Positions 1 through 7,937 of a DNA stretch of 64,000 bases are shown one piece after another. The notes under the pieces are model-generated. The model did not search any database, was not told where the DNA came from, and was given only the letters and a program-made list of their open reading frames with translations. The DNA is from Conexibacter arvalis (GTDB lineage: Bacteria; Actinomycetota; Thermoleophilia; Solirubrobacterales; Solirubrobacteraceae). Where the stretch lies: NCBI RefSeq assembly GCF_014199525.1, contig NZ_JACHNU010000006.1:62001-126000 (forward strand), in the 5' to 3' direction. Each line of letters opens with the position of its first letter. The stretch's first letter is position 1. The translations under genes and the position numbers were made by a program.

Positions 1-2
1 CC

Positions 3-146
3 TTCGCAGCACAGGGCTTCCGCCAGGACTGGCACGTCGAGGTCGAGGTGCCCAAGAGCCGCGCCCAGTGGTCGGGCGCCGCCCCGCGCAGAGTCTCGAC
101 GCGCCCCGGCGCCCGCCGCGGCACGACGACCGGCGCGAGCCGCTGA
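3..146 (+). CDS. 3' end of an unidentified protein (truncated by window edge)
   Basis: An open frame enters from the left edge and stops at TGA 144-146, giving 47 residues that begin FAAQGFRQDWHVEVEVPK. The first half looks like the end of a folded domain, with alternating charged and aromatic residues. The tail is rich in Arg, Gly and Thr. No start is visible and I do not recognise the family. It ends 4 bp before the convergent oxidoreductase gene. The frame could be chance, but the spacing fits a real gene end. Confidence 0.4.
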   Translation, partial: FAAQGFRQDWHVEVEVPKSRAQWSGAAPRRVSTRPGARRGTTTGASR

Positions 147-150
147 GCGG

Positions 151-1098
151 CTACGGCACCAGTACGAGCTTCGTGCCGCCGGTGCCGGCGCGCTGGCGCT
201 CCCACGCGCGCTCGACCTCCGACAGCGGCAGCCGCTCGACGTCGACCGTCAGCCTTCCGGCGAGCGCGTGCTCGCACAGCGCGGCGTAGGCGGCCGCCTT
301 CTCCTCGGGCGGCACGAGGAAGTTCGTGTGGCCGCGGATCTCGGCGAGCTTCCCGCGGATCGCCGCCGACGGGATCGACGCCAGCGGGCCGGCCGACTGG
401 CCGATCTGGATCAGCCGACCGCCGGGGCCGAGCGCGCCGAGCGCCGCTGCGGCCGGCTCGCCCCACAGCGGGTCGATCACGACGTCGACGCTGCCGCCCG
501 CAGCGGCGCGGAAGGCGTCGGTCAGGTCCTCTCCGGCGACCTCGCCGTCGAAGCGGACGGTCGCGTCGGCGCCGAGCTCCGCGGCGCGCGCCAGCGCCTC
601 GGCGTCGCGGCCCGCGGCGACGACGCGGCCGGCCCCGAGCAGCTTCGCGCCCTGCACCGCGATCCGGCCGAGGACGCCGGTCGCGCCGAGCACGAGCACC
701 GTCTCCCCCGGCTCGACGCGCGCCCGCCAGCTGAGCGGCAGCCATGCCGCCAGCCCGGCGATCCCGAGCGTGACGGCGACGCCGTCGTCGAGCCGGTCGG
801 GCACGGGCAGCAGCCCGGACTCGAGCACCGCGGCGCGCTCGGCCATCGAGCCGAACGGGTGGACGGGCTGGTCGAACCAGACACGGCGGCCGTCGGCCAG
901 CCGCCCGACGCCCTCGCCGCCGGCGACGAACGGCACTCTCGCTCTGCCGGCGTAGAAGGTCCCAGCCGCCTTGCTGACGTCGACCGGGTTGACGCCCGCG
1001 GCGGCGACCTCGACGACCACCTCGCCGGCGCTCGCGACCGGCTCCGGGAAGTCGCGCAGGCGCGGCGTTCCGTATTCCTCGACGACGGCGGCTCGCAT
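151..1098 (-). CDS. Zinc-independent MDR oxidoreductase (quinone oxidoreductase-like)
   Basis: A 315-residue medium-chain dehydrogenase/reductase, close to the usual length of the quinone oxidoreductase group. The N-terminal GroES-like domain carries the typical AAGVNPVDVSKAAG segment. The Rossmann domain has the NADPH-binding stretch VLVLGATGVLGRIAVQ near residue 145. The cysteine-rich zinc loops of alcohol dehydrogenases are absent, so NADPH-dependent reduction of a quinone or enone is more likely than alcohol oxidation. The start was set at the ATG opening MRAAVVEEYG, not at a longer upstream frame, because a TATCGT -10 hexamer ends 8 nt before it. The substrate is unknown. Confidence 0.85.
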   Translation of the reverse strand: MRAAVVEEYGTPRLRDFPEPVASAGEVVVEVAAAGVNPVDVSKAAGTFYAGRARVPFVAGGEGVGRLADGRRVWFDQPVHPFGSMAERAAVLESGLLPVPDRLDDGVAVTLGIAGLAAWLPLSWRARVEPGETVLVLGATGVLGRIAVQGAKLLGAGRVVAAGRDAEALARAAELGADATVRFDGEVAGEDLTDAFRAAAGGSVDVVIDPLWGEPAAAALGALGPGGRLIQIGQSAGPLASIPSAAIRGKLAEIRGHTNFLVPPEEKAAAYAALCEHALAGRLTVDVERLPLSEVERAWERQRAGTGGTKLVLVP

Positions 1099-1258
1099 GG
1101 CGCGCGACGATATCAGCGGCTCCGCTCCGCCCCGGGCCGCGCGCCGGCCCCGGGCGGTCAGCCGCAGCGGCGCCGCGCGGGGGGCCGGCTTCGCCGCGAT
1201 GGCCAGAGTTCGCGCCCGCGCGCCCGATCGCGGCCGCGCGCCCGGTAGCGTGGCCGCC

Positions 1259-2656
1259 ATGCTGACCCTGCACGATCCCGCCGACGTCCGCCAGATCGCC
1301 GCGACGTACGAGACGCACACCCCTGCCGACGTGACGGCCGCCTGCGAGCGCGCGGCCGGCGGCGCCGAGCTGTGGGGGCGCACCCCCGGGCCGCGGCGCG
1401 CGGCGGTGCTGCACGCCGCCGCCGCGCTGCTGGAGCAGCGCGCCGACGCGATCGCCGCCGACATCACCCGCGAGGAGGGCAAGCTCGTCGCCGACGCGCG
1501 CGCGGAGACGCTGCGCGCCGCGGCCGTGCTGCGCTTCCACGCCGGCGAGGCCGAGCGGACGCACGGCGAGGCCGGCGACGCCGGCGATCCCGGCACGCTC
1601 GCCTACACGCGCCGGCGGCCGCTCGGGGTCGTCGCGCTCGTGACGCCGTGGAACTTCCCGATCGCGATCCCCGCGTGGAAGCTGGCGCCGGCGCTCGCGG
1701 CCGGCAACGCGGTCGTGCTGAAGCCGTCGACGCGCGCGCCGGGCGGTGCGCTGGCGCTCGTCGCCGCGCTGCGCGACGCGGGGCTGCCGGAGGGCGTCGT
1801 CGAGGTCGTGATCGGCGGCGCCGACGTCGGCACCACGCTCGCCGACGACGCGCGCGTCGCGGCGCTGTCGTTCACCGGCTCCAACGCCGTCGGCGACGCG
1901 GTGCGCGAGCGGGTGCAGGCGCGCGGCGCGCGCTTCCAGGGCGAGCTCGGCGGCAACAACCCGCTGGTCGTGCTGGCCGACGCCGATCCCGCGCGGGCGG
2001 CGGCGATCGCGGTCTCGGGCGCCTTCGGCGCCGCCGGGCAGAAGTGCACGGCGACGCGGCGGGTGATCGTCGAGCAGCGCCTCTACGAGCCGCTGCTGGC
2101 CGCGATGGTCGCCGAGGTCGACAGGCTCAAGACCGGGCCGGGGCTCGACGCCGCCTCGCACGTCCCGCCGCTGGTCGACAAGGAGGCCCAGAGCGAGGTG
2201 CTGGAGGCGATCGAGCAGGCGCTCGGCGCCGGCGCCGAGGCGGTCGCGGGCGGTCGCGCGCCCGACGGCGAGCTGCAGCACGGCGCCTTCGTGCTGCCGA
2301 CCGTGCTGGCGCAGGCCGGCCCCGGCATGACGGTGGTCGACGACGAAGTCTTCGGCCCGGTCTGCGCGGTGCTGCCGGTCGGCGGGGTCGACGAGGCGAT
2401 CGAGCAGGCGAACGCGACGCCGTACGGGCTGTCGGCGTCGATCGTCACCAACGACCTCCGCGGCGCCTTCCGCTTCGTCGAGCGGATCGATGCCGGCATG
2501 GTCCACGTCAACCGCCCCACCCCGGGCGCCGACCCGCACATGCCGTTCGGCGGCGTGAAGGGCTCCGCCGGCTCCGGCTACCGCGAGCAGGGCAGAGCGG
2601 CGCTGGAGTTCTTCAGCCAGAGCCAGACCGTCTACGTGCAGCACGACCTGCCGTGA
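1259..2656 (+). CDS. Aldehyde dehydrogenase family protein
   Basis: A 465-residue NAD(P)-dependent aldehyde dehydrogenase. The core is complete: oxyanion-hole Asn in TPWNFP near residue 130, cofactor Lys in VVLKPS near 154, general base Glu229 in GELGGNN, and nucleophile Cys263 in GQKCTATRR. The C-terminal PFGGVKGSG segment is present. The GQKCTATRR signature is common in 2-oxoglutarate-semialdehyde and related dehydrogenases, but nothing nearby fixes the substrate. ATG 1259 is preceded by TAGCGT with a 7-nt gap, which suggests a leaderless message. Its last 44 bases overlap the antisense MFS remnant. Confidence 0.9.
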   Translation: MLTLHDPADVRQIAATYETHTPADVTAACERAAGGAELWGRTPGPRRAAVLHAAAALLEQRADAIAADITREEGKLVADARAETLRAAAVLRFHAGEAERTHGEAGDAGDPGTLAYTRRRPLGVVALVTPWNFPIAIPAWKLAPALAAGNAVVLKPSTRAPGGALALVAALRDAGLPEGVVEVVIGGADVGTTLADDARVAALSFTGSNAVGDAVRERVQARGARFQGELGGNNPLVVLADADPARAAAIAVSGAFGAAGQKCTATRRVIVEQRLYEPLLAAMVAEVDRLKTGPGLDAASHVPPLVDKEAQSEVLEAIEQALGAGAEAVAGGRAPDGELQHGAFVLPTVLAQAGPGMTVVDDEVFGPVCAVLPVGGVDEAIEQANATPYGLSASIVTNDLRGAFRFVERIDAGMVHVNRPTPGADPHMPFGGVKGSAGSGYREQGRAALEFFSQSQTVYVQHDLP

Positions 2657-2862
2657 GCGCCGCCAGCGCCAGCAGGACGGCCGACAGCGCCCAGGCGGTC
2701 GCGTACGAGCCGTGCTGGACGATGAAGCCGACCGCCGCCGGGCCGGCGATGTTGCCGAGGAAGACGACCGACAGGACGTAGCCGGAGGCGACGCCGGGCG
2801 CGTCGCGGCGGAGGTGGACGGCGGCGCGGTTGAGCAGGCCCGGCTGCTGCCGCTCGGGCTCG
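2613..2862 (-). pseudogene. Remnant of an MFS transporter (last two membrane helices)
   Basis: The minus-strand reading from about 2862 to a TGA at 2613-2615 gives about 80 residues containing APGVASGYVLSVVFLGN, then IAGPAAVGFIV and ATAWALSAVLLALAAL. This is the classic pattern of the final helices of a major facilitator transporter. No start codon exists in frame, and the frame is closed upstream by the TAG of the neighbouring secreted-protein gene. The rest of the transporter is missing. I read it as a decayed gene whose 5' part was lost. It overlaps the 3' end of the aldehyde dehydrogenase gene. Confidence 0.6.
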
Positions 2863-2909
2863 AGGTCGTCGCCTTCGGCCCGACGGTCGCCGGCCTCGGC
2901 GGAGGTCGG

Positions 2910-4004
2910 CTAGTCGCGGATGTCGAAGTAGCCGTCGCCGCCGAGCACGACGCCCTCGCCGGGCGCCTGCAGCGTGCCGTCGTCGTTGAGGTACAACCCG
3001 ACGGTCTCGATCCGCTCTCTCCCGTCCGCGAAGGCGAAGCGGAGGGTGCGGTCGGCTCGGATCTCGTAGGTGCCCTTGCTGTCGGGCGGGACGACCGCCC
3101 AGTCGACGACCGGCCCGGAGCCCGAGGAGACCGAGTCGCGGACGAAGTTGCCGTCCGGCATGAAGGTGATGTTCTCGGTGTAGTAGCTGCAGAACAGCGG
3201 GCAGACGCCGGTGGAGTTCGAGTAGGTGAGCCGCGTGTCCCAGCGGGCGCCGGCCGACGGGAAGCCGAACTCGCGGTAGCTGTCGCCGTCGAGCTCCAGT
3301 CTCCGCCCCGCAAGCGTCGCCGGCTTGCCGTCGATCGTCAGCTGCCCGCTGGCGGCGTCGTAGCTGTACGACTTGCAGGTCTCGCTGACCGCGGTGCAGG
3401 TCGGCCACGCGCTCCCGGTCTCGGCCACGTGGACGAGGTTCGGCCCCGTGAACCAGAGCGTGTTCTGCTCGATCCCCGAGAGCGTGTAGCGCGAGCCCCA
3501 GAAGTACCGCCCCTCGAGCGTGTTCGGATTCGCCGGCGGCGTCGGCTTCGACGGCTCTCTCGGCGTGGCGCGGGCCGGAGCGCCGAACGACAGGCGGCCC
3601 TTCGCGACCGTCCGGCCGCCGCCCCGCGTCACCTTGACGGTCAGCGTGCCGCGCGCGGGCCCGCCGCGCGCGCGCCGCAGGCTCACGCCGACCCGCACCC
3701 GCTTGCGAGCCTTCAGCGCCGGCAGCCTGCGGGCCGGCTTCCCGCGCTTGGCGCCGGCGAGCGTGACCTGCACCCCCTTGCGCGCCGTCACCGCCAATGT
3801 CAGCCCGCTGACCGGGCGCTTGCCGGTGTTCGTGACCGTGATCGTCGTCCGCGCGGGCTTGGTCGTCAACGGCTTCTTGACCGCTCTCGCCACCACGCGC
3901 ACCGGCGACGCGGCGCCCGCTATCGCCGGCGAGGCGGCGAATCCGCCGATCGCGCTTGCGACCAGCAACGGGACGAGGGGAAGCTTCAGGTCACGGGCTC
4001 TCAC
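2910..4004 (-). CDS. Secreted protein of unknown function with N-terminal CARDB-like region
   Basis: A 364-residue predicted exported protein. GTG 4004 was chosen because AGGAG lies 9 nt upstream; a longer ATG frame lacks this. The N-terminus (basic, then PLVPLLVASAIGGFAA and an Ala-rich cleavage region) is a signal peptide. Residues about 30-135 resemble a beta-sandwich adhesion or CARDB-like module (TTITVTNTGKRPVSGLTL). The C-terminal half carries four clustered cysteines (CTAVSETC and CPLFC) suited to disulfides, and ends in a beta-rich domain. No catalytic motif was recognised. An extracellular or wall-associated role is inferred. Confidence 0.75.
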   Translation of the reverse strand: MRARDLKLPLVPLLVASAIGGFAASPAIAGAASPVRVVARAVKKPLTTKPARTTITVTNTGKRPVSGLTLAVTARKGVQVTLAGAKRGKPARRLPALKARKRVRVGVSLRRARGGPARGTLTVKVTRGGGRTVAKGRLSFGAPARATPREPSKPTPPANPNTLEGRYFWGSRYTLSGIEQNTLWFTGPNLVHVAETGSAWPTCTAVSETCKSYSYDAASGQLTIDGKPATLAGRRLELDGDSYREFGFPSAGARWDTRLTYSNSTGVCPLFCSYYTENITFMPDGNFVRDSVSSGSGPVVDWAVVPPDSKGTYEIRADRTLRFAFADGRERIETVGLYLNDDGTLQAPGEGVVLGGDGYFDIRD

Positions 4005-4170
4005 GGTCTCGATCTCCTGCGAGGGAACGGCGGCCGCGCGCCAACGTATCACTCGATCTGGCGCCGGCGACCGCGAGCGCCGCGCCCGCCGACCCGCCAG
4101 CGATCCGGTGGCGAGGATGACGCGGGTCGAGCGCGCCTCGCCACCTCGGAGGCCCGCGGCAGGTCGTACA

Positions 4171-4253
<83 letters not shown>

Positions 4254-4334
4254 GTGGGGGAAGATGCGAGTCTACGCGGCGCGGGCATATCGGCGTGGAG
4301 AACCCGCACTCGAACGACGCGAGAGGAGCCGACG

Positions 4335-4733
4335 ATGGCGCAGCTGGAAGGACGCAGCCGCGAGCTGCTGGAGGAGCCGAACTTCTGTTACGTCGCGACG
4401 TTGCGCAGAGACGGCACGCCGCACGTCGCGCCGGTCTGGGTCGACGTCGAGGGCGACACGGTCGTGCTCAACAGCGCCAAGGGCCGCGTCTGGCCGGCCA
4501 ACCTCAGACGCGACCCGCGCGTGACGCTGACGATCGCAAACCGCGAGAACCAGTACGAGTACGTGTCGATCCGCGGGCGCCTCGCCGAGGAGACGACCGA
4601 CGGCGCCGACGCGCACATCGACGCGATGGCGAAGAAGTACCTCGGCCAGGACGAGTACCCGTTCCGCCAGCCCGGCGAGGAGCGGATCATCGTGCGGATC
4701 GAGCCCGAGCGGGTCAACTACCGCGGCGGCTGA
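4335..4733 (+). CDS. PPOX-class (F420- or FMN-binding) split-barrel protein
   Basis: A 132-residue protein of the pyridoxamine-5'-phosphate-oxidase-like split-barrel family. Diagnostic segments are NFCYVATLRRDGTPHVAPVW near residue 17, VLNSAKGRVWPANLRRDPRV near 45, and a closing VRIEPERVNYRGG. Actinobacterial members of this length are often F420-dependent reductases, and this window encodes most of F420 biosynthesis, so F420 use is plausible but unproven. A GAGAGGAG ribosome-binding site lies about 7 nt before the ATG. The gene stands alone between tRNA-Leu and a convergent phosphatase. Confidence 0.85.
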   Translation: MAQLEGRSRELLEEPNFCYVATLRRDGTPHVAPVWVDVEGDTVVLNSAKGRVWPANLRRDPRVTLTIANRENQYEYVSIRGRLAEETTDGADAHIDAMAKKYLGQDEYPFRQPGEERIIVRIEPERVNYRGG

Positions 4734-4751
4734 GCGGCGCGGCGTGGCCGG

Positions 4752-5561
4752 TTACGCGGTGACGAGGCCGTGCAGCTCGTCGAGCAGCTGCGGCGGCGCG
4801 ACGACGCGGCCGGAGGGCAGGCCGTCGCGCTCGGCCAGCTCCCGCACCGCCAACCCGGCGCGCTCGCAGATCAGCACGCCGGCGGCATAGTCCCACGGGT
4901 TGATGCCGCGCTCGTAGTAGGCGTCGAGGCGGCCGGCGGCGGCGTAGGCGAGGTCGAGCGCCGCGCTCCCGCCCCGGCGCAGATCGCGGACGCGCGCGAT
5001 CAGCGAGGCGACGACCTCGGCCTGACGGGCGCGCACGTCGCGGTCGTACGCGAAGCCGGTGCCGACGAGCGCGAAGTCGAGCCGCTCCTTCGCGGCCGGT
5101 CGCAGCTCCCTGCCGTCGAGCAGCGCCGGCCCGGTGCGGGTCGCGCTGAACTCCTCGCCGCGCAGCGGGTCCCAGACGACGCCGACGAGCGTCCCGTCGC
5201 CGTCCTCCGCGGCGATGCTGACGCACCACTGCGGATACTCGAACAGGTAGTTGACGGTGCCGTCGAGCGGGTCGACGACCCACCGTATGCCGCTCTCCCC
5301 CGTCGCCGCCGTCTCGCCGCCCTCCTCGCCGAGGATCGCGTCGCCGGGACGGCGCTCGGCCAGCAGGGCGCGGATCGCGCGCTCGGCGTTGAGGTCGGCT
5401 TCGCTGACGAGGTCGGTGTCGGTCGACTTCGTGCGCACGCCCGGGGCGTCGCCGTAGTAGCCGAGCAGGACCTCTGCCGAGGCGCGCGCCGCGGCGCGCG
5501 CGACGTCGAGCAGCTCGGCTTCGAGGGCGGGGATGGCGGATGCGTCTGCGGAGGAGGTCAC
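4752..5561 (-). CDS. Inositol monophosphatase family phosphatase
   Basis: A 269-residue member of the Mg2+-dependent, Li+-sensitive phosphatase family (IMPase, SuhB, HisN). Metal-binding motifs are in order: GEEGGE, then VVDPLDGTVNYL, then NPWDYAAGVLICERAG near the C-terminus. These fit a catalytically intact enzyme acting on myo-inositol phosphate, histidinol phosphate or a related sugar phosphate; the substrate cannot be settled from sequence. GTG 5561 was chosen over much longer upstream frames because the conserved family starts here and TACGCT ends 6 nt before it. Confidence 0.85.
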   Translation of the reverse strand: MTSSADASAIPALEAELLDVARAAARASAEVLLGYYGDAPGVRTKSTDTDLVSEADLNAERAIRALLAERRPGDAILGEEGGETAATGESGIRWVVDPLDGTVNYLFEYPQWCVSIAAEDGDGTLVGVVWDPLRGEEFSATRTGPALLDGRELRPAAKERLDFALVGTGFAYDRDVRARQAEVVASLIARVRDLRRGGSAALDLAYAAAGRLDAYYERGINPWDYAAGVLICERAGLAVRELAERDGLPSGRVVAPPQLLDELHGLVTA

Positions 5562-5684
5562 CAGGCAAGCGTAGGACGCCGCGCATGCCGGCCGTCGTGC
5601 GGCGCCGGCGGTCGGTGCCGCGGCGAAGGGCCGATCGGTCGTTCCGGCTCGGCGGGAGGCGGCGGTTGGCATCATCGCTCGCCG

Positions 5685-7085
5685 ATGGAGGACGAGCCGA
5701 TCCCGCTTCCCGGCAGCGACGCCGAGCGGCGCGCCCACCTGCGGCTGGCCGAGCGGCTGCGCGACGGCGGGCGCGCGGTCGCCGTCGAGACCTGCTGGGT
5801 CCGGCCGCGCTGGGAGCTCGCCCACGCGCTCCATGCCGGGCTCGGCGCCGCCGCCAGCGTCGTCGCGGTCGGCGCGCCGGCGGTCGGGCTCGGCCTGGCG
5901 CTGTTCGCGCTGCTGTCGCTCCTGCTCGACCTCTCCGGCCGCCTCTTCCTGCTGCGCCGCCTGACGCCGGAGCGGGCGACGCAGACCGTCGTCGCGCCCG
6001 ACCCGCGCGGGCCGGGAGCGCCCGGCTCCGCCGTCGCCAGCCCGTCCGCAGCCGCGCTCGACGCGCCCGCGGCCGGAACCGCGCCCGGCTCCGCCGTCGC
6101 CAGCCCGTCCGCCGCGCGTGCCGCGCTCGACGCGCCCGCGGCCGGAACCGCGCCCGGCGCGGCGGCCGACGCGCGGTCGTCGCGCGTCCGGCTCCTCCTC
6201 ACCGCCCACGTCGACGCGCCGCGCGGCGGGCTGCGGCACCGGTTGGCGCGGCTGCGCGTGGGGCCGCCGTTCCTGTGGGTCGCGGTCGCGCTGCTGGCGG
6301 TCGCGGCGTGCGCGGCGGCGCGGCTCGCGGGCGACGGCGGCGAGACGGCGGTCGGGCTCGTCCAGCTCGCGCCCACGCTGGTGTTGCTGGCGGCCGTCGG
6401 GCTGCTGGTCGACTCCGCGCTCGCCACCCCGCTGCCGCCCGACCGCCGCCCGGCTGACGCGCTGATCGCCGCCGTCGGGGCGCTCGACGCCGCGCCGCCG
6501 CGCAACGTCGCGGTCGACGTCGTGATCGCCGGCGCCGGCGAGGGTCAGGCCGTCGGCTTCCTCGCCCACCTGCGACGGCGCCTCGCCCACGCAGGCGCCG
6601 ACGCCCCGGCGCCCACGAGCCGCCGCGCGCTCGCCCGCCTCGGAGGCCGTGCGGGAACGGGCGCAGGCGCCGACGACAGGGCGCCCTCAGGGGGCCGGGC
6701 GCTCGCCCGCCTCGGCGGTCGCGCGGGAGCGGGCGCGCGACGGGTCCGTGCCGCGCGGGCGGGCGAGCGGCGCGCCGAGCGCGAGGCGATCGCCGTCGTC
6801 GAGCTGACCGCGACCGACGGGCCGCCGCGCTGGCTCATGAGCGACGCGGCGCTGCTGCCGCTCGCCTACCACCCACGCCTGGTCTCGCTCGCCGCGGCGG
6901 CCGCGAACGAGGAGCGGGCGCTCGGCCCCGGACCGGCGCGCGGCGGCCGCGTCGTCGGGGCAGCGCTGCGCGCTCGCCAGCGGCGGCTGCCGGCGATCCG
7001 GCTCGCGGCGCCCGACGAGACGTCGGCCGTCGCGCTCCTCCTGACGTTCGTCGAGCTGCTCGACGCCCAGCTCGAGCGGGGGTGA
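5685..7085 (+). CDS. Membrane protein with M28-peptidase-like fragments, unknown function
   Basis: A 466-residue protein. Residues about 45-95 form one or two hydrophobic helices (AAASVVAVGAPAVGLGLALFALLSLL), and a second hydrophobic pair follows near 200-260. Between them lies an Ala/Pro-rich linker made of duplicated DNA units (6018-6158); a second duplication lies at 6627-6736. The segments RLLLTAHVDAPRGG, VDVVIAGAGEGQAVGF and LPAIRLAAPDETSA recall M28-type metallopeptidase strands, but most metal ligands are missing. I infer a degenerate peptidase-like fold, with low certainty. No close family is recognised. Confidence 0.6.
   Translation: MEDEPIPLPGSDAERRAHLRLAERLRDGGRAVAVETCWVRPRWELAHALHAGLGAAASVVAVGAPAVGLGLALFALLSLLLDLSGRLFLLRRLTPERATQTVVAPDPRGPGAPGSAVASPSAAALDAPAAGTAPGSAVASPSAARAALDAPAAGTAPGAAADARSSRVRLLLTAHVDAPRGGLRHRLARLRVGPPFLWVAVALLAVAACAAARLAGDGGETAVGLVQLAPTLVLLAAVGLLVDSALATPLPPDRRPADALIAAVGALDAAPPRNVAVDVVIAGAGEGQAVGFLAHLRRRLAHAGADAPAPTSRRALARLGGRAGTGAGADDRAPSGGRALARLGGRAGAGARRVRAARAGERRAEREAIAVVELTATDGPPRWLMSDAALLPLAYHPRLVSLAAAAANEERALGPGPARGGRVVGAALRARQRRLPAIRLAAPDETSAVALLLTFVELLDAQLERG
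6018..6158 (+). repeat. In-frame tandem duplication coding a Pro/Ala linker
   Basis: Two DNA units are each repeated once inside the membrane-protein gene. A 32-nt unit occurs at 6018-6049 and 6081-6112, and a 39-nt unit at 6051-6089 and 6120-6158. The coding frame is kept and an APGSAVASPSAA-type linker is extended. This looks like slippage or unequal-crossover expansion in a disordered linker. Confidence 0.8.
6627..6736 (+). repeat. Second in-frame duplication in the same gene
   Basis: A unit of about 36 nt encoding ALARLGGRAG(T/A)GA occurs at about 6627 and again at 6699, a 72-nt period with a few silent or conservative differences. It lengthens a basic Gly/Arg linker just before the last conserved strands of the protein. 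Confidence 0.7.
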
Positions 7086-7126
7086 GTGGTGGTCTGTGTC
7101 CTCCATACGGGACACAGACCGCCACT
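7085..7126. terminator. Bidirectional hairpin between convergent genes
   Basis: Arms of 17 nt (7085-7101 and 7110-7126) pair with a single G-U wobble around an 8-nt loop. The hairpin begins at the last base of the TGA of the membrane-protein gene and ends 20 bp before the stop of the convergent gene. There is no T tract, as is usual in such genomes. A terminator for both directions is the simplest reading. Confidence 0.7.
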
Positions 7127-7145
7127 GATCCCGCGACGGGCCGGT

Positions 7146-7724
7146 TCAACCGAGCGTCGGCATCAGCGCCGACGCCGGCGCGGCGGCGAGGCCGCGCGCT
7201 CTGGCGAGCCGCTCCAGCATCACGGCGGTGTCCGCGAAGGCGACGCCGGTCAGGTGCCGGTCACGCCGTTCGAAGTCGGCGACGATCGCGCGCACCGCGG
7301 CCGCGTAGCCGTCGGCGTCGTCCCGCGCGAGCGCGTCAATCGCGTCGGCGGTGCGGTTGAAGGCCGGGTCCTCGGTCCGCATGCCGGCGGCGGCGCGACG
7401 GGCCGTGTCGTCGTCGCCCTGGATCAGCGCGGCGATCGCGAGCGCGTACCAGCCGGGCGGGGAGTCGCAGGCGTCGCCGAGCGCGCTGCGCACGTACGCC
7501 GCCTCCTCGCCGCCGTGCCCGGCCAGCACCGCGGCCTTCGCCATCCCGACCAACCGGCCGAACGAGCGCGGCGGCGCCGCCTCCCACGAGGCGCGATAGA
7601 GACCGGCGGCAGCGGCGAACCGCTCGCGCGAGACGGCCGCGTCGCCGCGCAGCAGCGCCTGCTGCGCGCTCGCCTCGTGCCGGATCGCCTCCTGCAGCAG
7701 CGCTCTGTGGTCGGGCTCGGCCAC
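7146..7724 (-). CDS. Hypothetical protein, helical repeat-like
   Basis: A 192-residue soluble protein (MAEPDHRALLQEAIRHEASA...). Long amphipathic Ala-rich helices alternate with short turns, for example FGRLVGMAKAAVLAGHGG and PPGWYALAIAALIQGDDD, resembling TPR-like helical hairpins. No signal peptide, membrane helix or catalytic motif is visible. GTG 7724 was preferred because TACGGT ends 7 nt before it; GTG 7733 in the same frame is an alternative. It is convergent with the membrane protein and may follow the membrane protein at 7938-9389 on the same strand. Family unknown. Confidence 0.65.
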   Translation of the reverse strand: MAEPDHRALLQEAIRHEASAQQALLRGDAAVSRERFAAAAGLYRASWEAAPPRSFGRLVGMAKAAVLAGHGGEEAAYVRSALGDACDSPPGWYALAIAALIQGDDDTARRAAAGMRTEDPAFNRTADAIDALARDDADGYAAAVRAIVADFERRDRHLTGVAFADTAVMLERLARARGLAAAPASALMPTLG

Positions 7725-7937
7725 GTCGGGCACCGTATACCCGCCGCGCGACGCGCCGCAAGTCGAGCGCCGGCGATCACCGCCGCGACCAGCGGCCGCT
7801 CGCTCGCGACGCGTCGCAAGCCAGCGCCGGCGGTGTCCGGGCACCGGTCGCGGCGGCCGCCGCGACGACGCCGTCCACTCGGCAGCGGCGGCCCGAGCGG
7901 AGCCGACGGGAGCCGGCCGCGCCGCCACGGCCGCGGC

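Noticed and set aside
5562-6590. N-terminal extension of the inositol-monophosphatase-like gene
   Set aside because: The extension is an Arg/Glu-rich shadow of the membrane-protein gene. The family N-terminus starts at GTG 5561 with a -10 hexamer just before it.
6018-6736. Possible CRISPR-like or tandem array
   Set aside because: There are only two copies of each unit, no variable spacers, and the repeats preserve a coding frame. They are linker duplications.
7085-7126. Third copy of the 49-nt hairpin family
   Set aside because: The arm sequence, arm length and loop differ from the two true copies. It lies between convergent genes and is better read as an ordinary terminator.
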